Assembly (NCBI GenBank): GCA_021234155.1
Contig: JAJEKV010000131.1
Span: 742,001 to 806,000 of the forward strand
DNA length: 64,000 nt
Direction: 5' to 3'
Source of the DNA: Isoetes taiwanensis
Lineage: Eukaryota > Streptophyta > Lycopodiopsida > Isoetales > Isoetaceae
This document shows positions 10,991 through 21,749 of this stretch, one piece after another (within the stretch, counting starts at the first letter, position 1; each line of letters begins with the position of its first letter). The notes below the pieces were generated by a model. That model was given only the letters and a program-made list of their open reading frames with translations. It was not told the origin of the DNA and did no database searches. The translations under genes and the position numbers were made by a program.

Positions 10991-13180
10991 TATTCTAGTT
11001 CGAACTTAAAGTCACTACAAAATGGAGGTTGTTGAGCGAGGGCTTGATCAAGCTTATTGTTGATGGATGGCAGAAGCTGCTTTGTGCTAAGAAGATCCTT
11101 TTTATTGAGGTGGGCTGCTTCTAAATCAAAGTCGTCCACCAATGACGGTGGCTAAATATAAGACAACACTCTCTAGTGCTTGTCCATTGGGTTAATCAAT
11201 GCCCGAGTCGAACTGCATGTTTTCAATGTCCTAGGCTTCTCCTTTTTGGTCTTGGGCTAGAAATATTTGTCTTGCTACTCTGGGTTCTACATCTCGGGAG
11301 TTCTTAGCCTTCTTAAGTTTTCCAAATGCCTTATGTGGCACTTTGAGAACATTAGCCCTTTGAGTCCAGGGTAATGCAATTCCGGAGTGGACTCTGTCCT
11401 TGAGACATTATTATCTGGGATAAGAAGAAGATTGTAAGAAAATCAAGAAAAAGGCTGGTGATGACAATGATAGCACATTCGTGAGGTCATGTCCAATCGG
11501 ACTTCATATAAGATTGTCTTTTGTAGGAGGTATGGCTCAAGTGGAATGAATTCTAGGATGTTTATGCATAAAAGAAGCTTCCAGGATACCATGGGTAGGG
11601 TGCCTTACGTTGATATAAGCATCTTTGACATGAATGTGATAGAGATGAGAAAGATTGGGGCTAGATGACACTGACCATTTGGATTTTAGATCGATCGCAC
11701 GAAGAAGGAAGTCTTGTACAAGAAAAGTGCTTTCACTAAGGATGGGATGCCCTTCATTGAGTGTTGCGACCATGTAACGGATATCGTACAATGAAGCCGG
11801 GATGTGGAGGCGAAGTTATAAAAAGGCTATCGGGGGATGTGGCATTATTCGAAATTGGATTAATGGACAAGTATAAAGTCAGTATTGATGACATAAAAAA
11901 TAAGTATTTTTGGTCCAAAGGACTTCCCTAAGGCTAAGAATGAAAAACATAAAGAGACTACGCCCTCTAGGTACACAAGCTAAGTTGAGAAGAAGACATT
12001 GTCGAATATTCAGTCTCCATTGGATACAAAGGTCTCTTACCTAAATCAACTACTTGCCTTAGAAACATCATTCATTGTATTGGATATTATATAGGTGGGA
12101 GAGGAGATATGGGGATGAACCATAAGAACTATAACATCTTTGCTCGCTATGAGATAAGATAAGAAAGAAACTCGATTCTACTCCATCATATCAACACACC
12201 GACATGTACAAATCGGTTCGATTTGCAGAAAAGATGGCCCAATCAATCCATCGTTGATATTTTGAGAACTGAACTGCAAAAGTCGCCTAGCTTTTTGTTG
12301 TTTTATAAACCCTAGTTTGTAGACGATTAGATATAACTGAAAAAAAAACCCGGTCGAGAAGTTGTTTTACGCCTTCATAGTTAATCCTATATTGGCCTAC
12401 CAAATCGTAATCTTGTCCGGATAAAGAGAATGTATTAATCGAAATGTCAAAACTTACCTAGTTTGGGCGACATACTACTGTGGGCTTTTTGGGACAGAAT
12501 AGATTATCACGGATAGATTACACGTCTCCTTACGCAAGTACCAACTTCAAGAGTCAACGGATTCATCTCTATTTTCCAGCTCAAAACAGAGGCCTTCCAT
12601 TGTCGCCCTTCATAACAATAGAAACTAAAGGGCCAACAAAAACCCTAAAGTAAAAAAGTTCGATGGTTGGATGCCAATTTCCAAACGTTTCATAAAGTAC
12701 TTAATCAAAAAACACTATGGTCCAGCCTATGAATATATAGATAAATTTAATCACGATTATACGATTCTATCTCTCATTAAAAATCAGTGGCCAAGAAAAG
12801 CAGCACTCTAAAAATACTATTTAATACATCTAGTTGAATATGGCATCCAAATCATTGAAAAACAAATATCGTTTAAAATCACAAAGGAAACTCCCTGTTA
12901 TCATGCTAGATATTTTCACGAAGAGGGGTTGTTGAACTGAATCTACCTCTTCATATCTACTATGTGTGGCCACATGTCATGTGTGAGGGCACATATCAAC
13001 CATGCTAGTTGTTACGAACCAAAATTTTAGTACCAAAATTTCGATTTGCATTCACATCAAACCATCAGAGTACACAGAACAAGTACTGCCTTCCACGACA
13101 TGAAACCACGTATACGAGATAACAAAGGCGACAACACAAGATAACTAAATGCACACACGCTCCGCCACTATCAAACGACC
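10991..13180. other. No supported gene
   Basis: The longest frame is a minus ORF of 84 codons at 11,537-11,791 with no family resemblance. The stretch is AT-rich and probably decayed transposon or intergenic DNA. Confidence 0.4.
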
Positions 13181-13429
13181 GCATAACACTTGTTAGTAAC
13201 ATGCTCATGAACCTACTTTTTAACCTCCTCTTGTTCCAACATGGACAATCTATACTGCTATGAAACAGGTTTGGATCCGTGCTCTAAATCAATCTCATGT
13301 TCAATCTCTACCAAGTGGAAGCCCTTCAGTTCCTCGGGGAACACATCCCCGAATTCATTCAACAAATCCTACAACTCTCTCCGGCCTTTTTGAATTCTCT
13401 ATGACCTCACTATCGGCACTCACGTGATA

Positions 13430-14420
13430 AAGACTCAAAAGCGGGGATAACATTCATCGAGAGATAAACATGTCGGAAGAGCCACAATCCAAGAACACAA
13501 CAACGTTTCGCCCATGATTATGCCCAAGAATCTAATCACCCGGTCCAAAGAAATATATCCATGATGTCCTTGTTTGAGGGCTTATCCAACAAGACATAGC
13601 TTTTCCATGGCAATGGCTGAAACGATCTTAGATTCCAATACTTCTTCAAACCTTTTGATCCACGTTTGCTTTTCTTGTTATCACTTTTTTGTTCGGTGGC
13701 TGAGAGCATTCACGACTAATATGTGCCCGGGCTCTCCACACCTATAGCAAAAATTCCCTTCACGGGACCACCGGACTTAGAGTCCGCCTTACGCTTCTTG
13801 GACTCCCCCCCCTCGGACCTAGGCCTAGGGTCGCTCGGACTTTTTCTTCTTGAAAAACACGTTTTTTTCTTCTTTGAGAACTTCCGGGACGTCTTCTAAA
13901 GGACTCATCCTCTTTCCCCAAGGCGACGAGCCAACATAGTCGCCCCTCTCAAAATCCTCGGGCTTCAACCCGATTATTTGCTTCTTGAGAGCAACCTTTG
14001 GATAGACCACCTAGGAAGAAATCAACACCGCCGGAGCCTCGGACAAGTCTCAACCCGGCGGATATAATCCCCGCACCTTATAAGCACTAAGAGAACCTAT
14101 ATCGCTACACAGTCTTCGCAGCTTCTCAAAGCGCATCACGAAGGCCAAGGCCGAGGTGCATACTCCCCAATAAAGTATTTCCTAGACTGGGACCGGTATT
14201 CACCTCCTTCTTCATGGTAGGACCATTCCACCAACTATATGCGTTCGATTTCAGCCAAAGATCTGAAGAATAATAAACAACCCGCGCTTTATCACCTTTA
14301 TTGGTAGCCTCAAAAAGGTCTCAAGCTTGTCAATCCAAGTCATCTCCTCCTCGAAGGTGCCTTTCCCATCCCAATCCGGGATCTTTGTGCGCCAAGATCT
14401 GCGGATGTCCTCCTTTGCTC
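13430..14420 (-). pseudogene. Ty3/gypsy gag-protease remnant
   Basis: Read on the minus strand from about 14,400 down, a gag-like charged segment (KKQIIGLKPEDFERGDYV, 13,825-14,010) precedes a CCHC zinc knuckle near 13,700-13,760. The knuckle reads FCYRCGEPGH, then a one-base shift, then ISREC, so the last cysteine is out of frame. About 200 bp further, near 13,470-13,500, LDCGSSDMFIS resembles the D-S/C-G active site of a retroviral-type aspartic protease, with the expected spacing from the knuckle. Gag packages the element RNA and the protease matures the polyprotein. No reverse transcriptase follows before 12 kb, so this is a truncated fragment unrelated in position to the large element at 42-60 kb. 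Confidence 0.6.
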
Positions 14421-15630
14421 AATCCGGAACTCTTCGTTGGATCGCTTCCATTAAAGACTAGTCCTGTGTACTAGCACACAGAGAGAGCATGATAGTTCAA
14501 GGGGCACCAGATTCATGATAGCATGATCCGCCATAAATGCCGACCACACCACGGCTTATTACAACGGAGCTTAATTTCTTTTATGGTAAACAAGAGAGAG
14601 CTGTGAATCGGCGTAGATCAACAAAGATAAAGCCGACAAACCATCCGACCACCACCATAAGCTTACCGTAATCAAGTTTTACATTGCCGACCGCTATTTG
14701 GCGTCGCCAAGCAACCCTTGTTTCGAATCCTTGCTCGGTCCCTTATGCTACTTTTATATCTCCATGCTTCTGGCGCCTCTCTGTAGTAATTCCGGGCTCC
14801 TTCTTTTGCCTTCCAGCCTGCCTCCCTGTAACAGATCGTCGCCCCTCTTTGTTGAAAGCCCCTGCCCACATGGCAGGGCCATGTAACAGCCACCGGCCAG
14901 CCGGGATCGATCCCGCGGGGAATCAATCCGGTGGCCCGGATCTCACCTAGGCCAACCCCGTCAACGCTGCGGCGCAAGAAGAAATTGGCATCCCCGATTT
15001 AAGGGGTGTTCACCATTTTAATATTCAATGGTTTTAAAACCATTACACTTTTATGAGCTTCAATGGGTTATTCACCCATTAAGGTATTTGCAACCTTAGC
15101 TTTATTGCCTCCTTGTTATTTATTCCCAAGAGATAAACTCTTAATGGCCAAGGTTATTCACCATAGCCATGGAAACGCGAAGCGAAGTCCCCTAGTCCGT
15201 CCGGCCATGGCGTACCACAACAACTTAGACTAGGCGACATCGACCACAACACATCTATGGTCCATATACCATAGAACATTCCATTATGCCAAATATTAAG
15301 ATGCATGCACAATATCAAACGCAACGCAAATTTATTGGGGCATAAAACTAGTTCCCCCCACCGGTTCTCCCAATGACAAGTGTCCCAGGAGGAACATGGA
15401 TATTGTCTTGAGATCATTCCAAATAATCAAGTCGACGTGTTGTACATATGAAGCAATTGCATTCCAAAGCATGCAACATGATGTTCTTCATCGGTGATGT
15501 TAATTTGGAGTTGCAATATGTCAATTGAATATATGTATTAAATTCTCTACAAACATAACATTGCCCACTTGCTCATATGAATGTCATCATATGTATCAAC
15601 ATATGGGTCCAATCTATCCACATCCGAATG
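14421..15630. other. No supported gene; possible LTR of the gag fragment
   Basis: This lies upstream, in element sense, of the minus-strand gag remnant, where an LTR and leader would be expected, but I could not find an LTR partner or a clear primer binding site. A GC-rich block at 14,690-14,980 has open frames on both strands without recognisable domains. Confidence 0.3.
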
Positions 15631-15637
15631 TGTGTGA

Positions 15638-15680
15638 TTCTAGAATGGGACTTCTTAAAGAAACCAACAAACCGCCGGAT
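15638..15680 (+). repeat. Copy of a dispersed direct repeat
   Basis: The segment from GATTCTAGAATGGGAC to AACCAACAAACCGCC recurs at about 16,301-16,345, indicating an internal direct duplication in this repeat-rich block. Confidence 0.6.
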
Positions 15681-15847
15681 AGATAGGCTTCTCATTCATC
15701 TCAATGATTTTCTACAACAATGGTGGGCGGTGGGTAGCGCACACATCGAATTACCCACCGAAAAATAGCGGGAAAATCCAATTATATCATTTGGACCCCA
15801 AAAAATACAATGCTAATAGATGAGTGGCTGATGTACCGGCAAAAGCT

Positions 15848-15895
15848 TATCAGGGATTAAAAAACCCCGCCCTTCGGGTTTTCGAGGAAAAACCC
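15848..15895 (-). repeat. T-rich hairpin block shared with 10.9 kb
   Basis: On the minus strand this reads TTTTTCCTCGAAAACCC then GGGCGGGGTTTTTTAATC, matching a plus-strand block at about 10,870-10,910 with a few changes. Probably part of a dispersed repeat 3' region. Confidence 0.45.
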
Positions 15896-16130
15896 TAGTG
15901 ATAAGCCCGGCAAGGGGCTTAGACAAGCGTAAGGCATAGAAACGCTCCCAAAACCCCCCGCATGGAGAAGTCGAAGCAGATGCCGCCAGCCAACCAGCAC
16001 ACCGCACATCACCAACACAACAAAGCGAGACAACACAAACATACCGGAGAATAGCATCACCCGGCGGTGAAAAAGCATCACCAGTGGTGGAAAAACATGA
16101 TAAAGCGAAAACTAGAGGGGGAGGGTGGGT

Positions 16131-16650
16131 TCAAAGAGAATAAGGTAACTGCCGAGAGAAGAGGAAGCGCCGAGATCGCGGATGCGTGGAACGCGTGCAC
16201 GAAATAGCGAACTCCCAACCAAAGCGGGCATGCGCCGCATGCATGCAATACATGCATGCTCGTCCCATTCTAGAATGGCGATCCGATGTCTGACCGGATT
16301 GCGATTCTAGAATGGGACCGCAAAACCAACAAACCGCCCGACTACCGGGAGAACTTCCTTACAAACTAGGATCGAGGGGCCGAAGGTCACGGGGATGAAA
16401 GCCAAAGGCGAAAAAGGATAGCATGAGAAACGTCAAATTGGCTAAACCGGCGGGGAAGAAGCCCCTCCCTTGCCCGGAAACAATTCAAAGAGAATAAACA
16501 ATCAGCCGGGAGAAGAGGGAAGCGCCGATGAGGCGTGGGGAACGCGTGCCTGAAATAGCGAACTCCCAACCAAAAGCGGATTGTCGCCGCCCGCATGCAT
16601 GCAATACATGTATGCTCGTCCCATTTTAGAATGGCGATCCGATGTCACCG
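16131..16650 (+). repeat. Direct repeat, two copies about 353 bp apart
   Basis: Copy one (about 16,131-16,300) and copy two (about 16,484-16,650) share TTCAAAGAGAATAA, AACGCGTGC, GAAATAGCGAACTCCCAACC, the GCATGCATGCAATACATG palindrome-rich segment and GGCGATCCGATGTC. They differ by short indels. No ORF runs through either copy convincingly. Confidence 0.75.
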
Positions 16651-16689
16651 GATCGATCGATAAACGTTTGGTGGCTTGTGACAAACAAC

Positions 16690-17190
16690 ATGTTGCGATG
16701 GAAAGGGATCAACCATCATTCAAGTAAATTGGGATTATGTCTATTCCAAAATTAGCGGTATAAGCCTATTATTTACCTTTGTATTGAATTAACCATACTT
16801 TTTAATCGAGTTCATTTTCAGCTTGGGAATATGCATTTTGTGTTGAAATTGAGCGACATTAAAAAATACGATGCAAATCACCCATATTATGATAGAGTGT
16901 CGACAATATAAAAAGTAGAAAATTTGCATATTATTTTATACCATCATTGACAAGTACGAAATTTATAGAGTAAAATAAGAAGTCTTTTCAATAAATAACT
17001 AAGGGGCAATAACAAAGAAGAAAAGAAGTTTACAATAACACAATATATATTCAAAAGCTTTTTACGTAGAAGTATATTTCATATTCAAAACATTTCGCAA
17101 GTATATATTTTCTAGTATACATATATCAAAATAGTTCCCTTTCTAGAACACTTTTCTCAAAGTTCCTGTCAATTTCCCCGATTCGATCGA
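16690..17190. other. AT-rich, no gene seen
   Basis: Strongly AT-rich with no frame over 60 codons; probably intergenic or intronic. Confidence 0.5.
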
Positions 17191-17532
17191 TCAAGTTAAG
17201 GGTATAGTGTTTGTATCTCTTGACCGATTTTTCCTGAAGATATTTCTTGCAAAGACAATAATAAAATGAAGTAGAAAATCATCGTGCTAAACATATCACG
17301 ATGGTAGGATGGCGGATTTAATGATCGTGACTTGAGGGCATCATCATCAACCATGATCATGCCTTCCTTTTCCTCAACACCTAGAGCATCCATCATGGCC
17401 ACAAGCATTTCACAAATATCCTTTTACATTTGAATCTTTAGGGTTTGTGAATGAAGCACATTTGCTTTGATCCAGACGGGACCCAATCTCTATTTAGCTT
17501 GAACCTTTGCTCTTAAAACTTCCTCTATATTT

Positions 17533-18219
17533 CTATGTTCCATAGATGACCAAATTACTGGGAACGGTGAAGGCTGGTTCAACATCTCCTTGAGATAAAG
17601 GGCGGGTAAACATATTTGGTAAGCGTTTCAAATGGTTTCTGCACATATCATGACTTATTAAACATTGCTTTAGGTAAGTTTTGCATAGCACACCATTCAA
17701 ATCAAAGATCAGTATTTTTGGGGAAGCCGAATTATGTGCATGAATAAATAGATAATGTATGAGAAGAAAGAAATAAAACAAGAAATTGCGCCTGGCGCGA
17801 TTTATATAAAGAAGCATGCCAACAAATTCTAAAATAATGAAACCAAAAGAAAGTCTAAATCGGGTCAGGCGCGATTTCCATATGCTGTCAGTAGTAAAAT
17901 GCATGGATATCACAAGACAACGAGCTTGGTCCAACTTGGTCACAATACCTTTCTTCTTCATCAATCCATGTGGTGTCATCTTCCATTGCTTCCTTATTCT
18001 GAGTTGTCTCCAGTCTGCTAGATGCATCAACCACATCAGCGAGATCTGTATAGTTTGAACTATAGTTGATAGTTCATTACTCTTTATGCTAACTTGGCTA
18101 GAGCTTTCAGATTTTGACTCTCGATCCCTGTCATTATCTTCATCCTTGTTATTTTCATCATGTTCTTTATCTTCATCTACAAAGATATTCCACACCGGGC
18201 ATGTCGAGCGTATCGGCAT
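17533..18219 (-). pseudogene. Fragment with an FCP1/HAD-like motif and an acidic region
   Basis: The open frame starts at 18,219 on the minus strand. It contains an acidic stretch (DEDKEHDENNKDEDNDRDRE) and, near 17,672-17,722, KILIFDLNGVLC, which resembles the first motif of plant FCP1/NLI-interacting-factor-type HAD phosphatase domains. The catalytic pattern there is normally DxDxT/V; here the second Asp is Asn. The following segment does not look like the rest of the domain. The hydrophobic run before the motif looks intronic, so the frame is probably two exons read through an intron. Neighbouring minus-strand frames (18,462-18,668; 19,015-19,437) could belong to the same gene or to an unrelated transposon; I recognise neither. 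Confidence 0.35.
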
Positions 18220-19014
18220 GATCCGGAACCATTAATGCGCTCATTGGTGATATTCATATTGATGCTAGCCAGGTGCCGTCTCATCGTCTCTCCTTCTTCA
18301 ACCAAATTTGCAGGTATTTCAGCCTTAGAGCTCGAAGCTTTGCTTTTTTGCACTGTCGATTGGACCCCTAGGTGTTTCCTCTAACACTTTCTCAAAAAAG
18401 AGCTCTAAGACATGCTTGGCTCGATCATTGGAGGCGATGCTCCAGCATTTCCTTGCCAAGTTCAAAGCATCCTACCGATGTAACCTCCGGCGTGAAGCTC
18501 CCAAGAAGTTGTCCCCAATAGGCAAAATGCTTCAATGAGATAATGAGGAAGGGGCCATAGAAGACCCTTCTTGTTTAGCCTCCTCTTATATGACGTTAGG
18601 AGCTCATACTTAATGTGCTCCACAAGAACGAAAGTCCCTTTGGTTTCCTTTTTCATCTTCCTCTTCAAGTTCTAGTTGTTCCACATCTACCACACCCTTC
18701 TCCTTATCTTCAATAGCTTGCTCAAGATAGAAGACATTTTGCAGGAGGGGTTCTTCGAGTTGATAGCACTGCCATGCAAGTTTTTTGTCTTCTGGTTTCC
18801 CTTAAGCCTTTCATATTCCTTATCATCCATCATGGCTATCATAATGATTAGCATATGCGTACTACGTGCTAAACTCACTGTCCCTGTTTTCATCTATAAG
18901 GATTGCTTGCCATATCACATTAAGGCATTCCAAATCCTTTGCAGGAGATAGAGCATATGCATAGGACATGTCGAGAGGCAAATTGTGATGATGGTGTGAT
19001 GCACATTTACGTCT

Positions 19015-19437
19015 TTAAAACCCCGCATGTATTATAGAAAGTGTTATAGTCATCAAGCGACCATCTGGCGCCTCGGCTATCAAGCATGAAGAGTGTGATA
19101 TCGTGCGATCCTTTACCCACGTCTGGCATTGCACACTTAAAACCAGTTGACACTTGGTAAAAGAAAGTAGATTCTTCTTCTGGGGTCTGCTTTGACTTTT
19201 CTTTTCAAGTCGGATGCCACTTTCGTGTGGAGCCCCCTGGTTGAAGCATTTTCTGATGCACATGTCCAGAACCGAGATCAGTTCTTCATCATCTAATGCT
19301 TGGGCCTTCCTCATCTCTGTGATATGGAGATTGAATATTGATGTGTTGACATGAGAAAATCTGCCTTGTGTATCAGGCAATTTCTTCTCCATATAGGCAT
19401 TTGCAGAATTCATTCTTTTTATCCCAGACCTAGTCAA
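19015..19437 (-). CDS. Hypothetical ORF, 140 codons
   Basis: An open frame on the minus strand without a domain I recognise. It contains EMRKAQALDDEELISVLDMC and VKDRTISHSSCLIAEAPDG, which look like genuine protein rather than a shadow frame. It lies in the same orientation as the FCP1-like fragment and just outside a minisatellite. It could be an exon of a decayed host gene or of a transposon protein. Confidence 0.25.
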   Translation of the reverse strand: MTRSGIKRMNSANAYMEKKLPDTQGRFSHVNTSIFNLHITEMRKAQALDDEELISVLDMCIRKCFNQGAPHESGIRLEKKSQSRPQKKNLLSFTKCQLVLSVQCQTWVKDRTISHSSCLIAEAPDGRLMTITLSIIHAGF

Positions 19438-19729
19438 AAGCGCATATTATTTTGCAGGCATCCTTGAATACAGTAGGGGCTTCGGAAGCATCCCCCATTT
19501 CATCTCTTTTTTTCTTCTTCGACCTGGTGCTCTTACTCTTGTCTCAGATTATGGTCGACAAAGTGTCATTTCGCAATTTGAACTTCGGCGCTTTTGAGGC
19601 CGGTGACCTTTATGCATCGGCATTGGTTTCCCATATTCTATCCATTGGTTATCGCGATGTCGCACAATTGCTCTATATAGGAACTGCAAAAAATAAATTT
19701 GTTAGTTCGGATTAACAACAAATTAGCGC

Positions 19730-20120
19730 CGGTTGCGATTTGCCTATTGAAAAGAGAGTACTTTCAGCGGTTGAAACACTCTCGTTTACGAATATGAAAA
19801 CGAGAATAGCTTTGGCCGATTGAAGCACTCCCTTTTCGAATATACAAATCGCGACCGGTAGCGATTTCAAAATGGAAGGAAATTGCAGGCGTGATTTGCC
19901 TATTACGAGAAGAGAGTGCTTTGGACCGATTGAAGCACTCCCTTTACGAATATGCAAATTGATGCAGTGCGATTTTAAAAGGGAAGGAAATTGCGCTAGG
20001 TAGCGATTTGCCTAATACGAAGAGAATGCTTTGACGGGATTGAAGCACTCCCATTTTGAATTTACAAATCCACTGGCGGCGATTTCAAAATGGAAGGGAA
20101 ATTGCACCGAGGGCGATTTC
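19730..20120 (+). repeat. 110-bp minisatellite
   Basis: The phrase GATTGAAGCACTCCC starts at 19,818, 19,928 and 20,038, exactly 110 bp apart. A partial, internally deleted unit precedes the first (about 19,769). Each unit also holds GCGATTT and TGGAAGG. Inverted copies of AAATCGC/GCGATTT within a unit can pair. Confidence 0.85.
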
Positions 20121-21033
20121 ACTAACCAGAAACCAGTTAACTGGTTCTATTCAGTTAAACCTATCGAGTTTCTGAATAGGCAAGTCGCGCTTGGCGCGAT
20201 TTGCAAATACAAAAACAAAAGGCGAGGGAAGAAAGAGTTACCTTTTGCACAGAAATGTTTTTCCCATGTTGTTAAGAAGTGCAATGATTTTGCTAGCTCA
20301 GCAGGAGTTGTTGATCCACTCAGGAACCAGCAGTTTCTGACTGAGTACAACCTATAGAACAGCTAATTTCCAGTATTCTGTGCCTTCTGAATCATAACCT
20401 TCTCAGCCTCTATTGAGTGCTGCCCATCTATTATCATGAAATGTACGCCTTGGTTGTCGGTGAAGTCATCCAGCTTGTTCCACATGAGTACCTTTCTCAT
20501 CTTCGTATCGTAAAGCACTACATCTCGCCAAAGATTGGTACCGCCGGATTTTCGATCATCTCGTTGACTATCTCCAAGGAGTCTTTGCTTGTCATACCTT
20601 CACGCGATATTAATAGCTTTAGTGGACCGAAAAACCTATCGGCGTGGGCCGAGATGGGTGAAGTTAAGGCCGGTGGATACTTGTCGATATATTTTTGAGC
20701 TTGCTCATCGCCTCCAACTGCCTTGCCTTGTCATCATCACTTGTAAGGGCGGATGTGACTCTGTAGTGTCCCTGCCTCTAGAACTTGCATCTTCTTTATC
20801 CTTCAATGCCTACATGTAGAATGCGGAGGGGCCTCATGCTGATGGCTCATCATGCGGTTGAAGCCCCCTTCGCGATATTCTTTTTTTTAGGGCGTCAAGG
20901 GCTCACTAACCGCCCTATCGACCAAATTTGAACAAGGTTTTGTTATCATCTGATCTTAGAGCAGTCTCTTTAAAACAACTAGAACTGCACCGATTAATCT
21001 TCTTTAGGCTCTTCTTATTTTGTTGCCCATTAG

Positions 21034-21215
21034 ATATCGATGAAGACATTACCGTTATAGACCTACAGCATGTGTTGACGTTAGAAGATACATCTGAATT
21101 AATAAAGGCTCAGGTAGAACCTCCTTGTCCAGAAGAAGATCTTATAGAGGGGTCAGAATGGTATGTTGAGATCTTCAAGACTAGTGGGAAGACATATCTT
21201 ATTTTTATGTCTAGG
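21034..21215 (+). CDS. Isolated exon of an unidentified gene
   Basis: A segment with TAG acceptor before 21,034 and GGGTAAAA donor at 21,216 encodes an acidic peptide with LQHVLTLEDTSELIKAQVEP and EGSEWYVEIFKTSGKTYL. The acidic, evenly coding-like composition and matched splice borders support a real exon. I do not recognise the family. The surrounding frame (20,928-21,383) reads through both borders. It might belong with the plus-strand DUF8039-like exon at 25.2 kb, but 4 kb of AT-rich sequence separates them. Confidence 0.35.
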
Positions 21216-21749
21216 GTAAAAGAGACTGATCAAATGAAGAAGCAGGGAATTGTTATCACATGCGAAGAACAGGACGATTCATATTGTTCACTGCTAGTTG
21301 AAGTCCTTTGCTTTTTCTCAGCTGAAGATGTTTCATTGAGTTTGGTTTTCCTTTTGATTGTCCTTTGTGTTCCTGTAGAATGATAGCATAACGTTAATAT
21401 TGAAATACGAAAATATATGTTAACTTGCAACGTATGCAACAGAAATGCGCTTGGCGTGCTTTGAGACTTGAAAGATTTTAAACTTAGTCTAAATTGCGCC
21501 AGGGGCATTTTGTCCAAAACAAAAGGGGTTTGTCAATATAGAATCCAGAGATAAAAAACAAACATAATGCTTGGAATATATGCAACAAATACGCGCTTGG
21601 CACGCTTTGAAGCCGACCTTAGAGATTTTAATCTTAATCTGAAAGAACAACTAACTATAGAAGACTGATCAACTAACTATAGAAGACTAAAAATAGTGGA
21701 TACAAAAATGAACGAAAACAAACACAAAGAAATATCAAAAAATAAAGAT

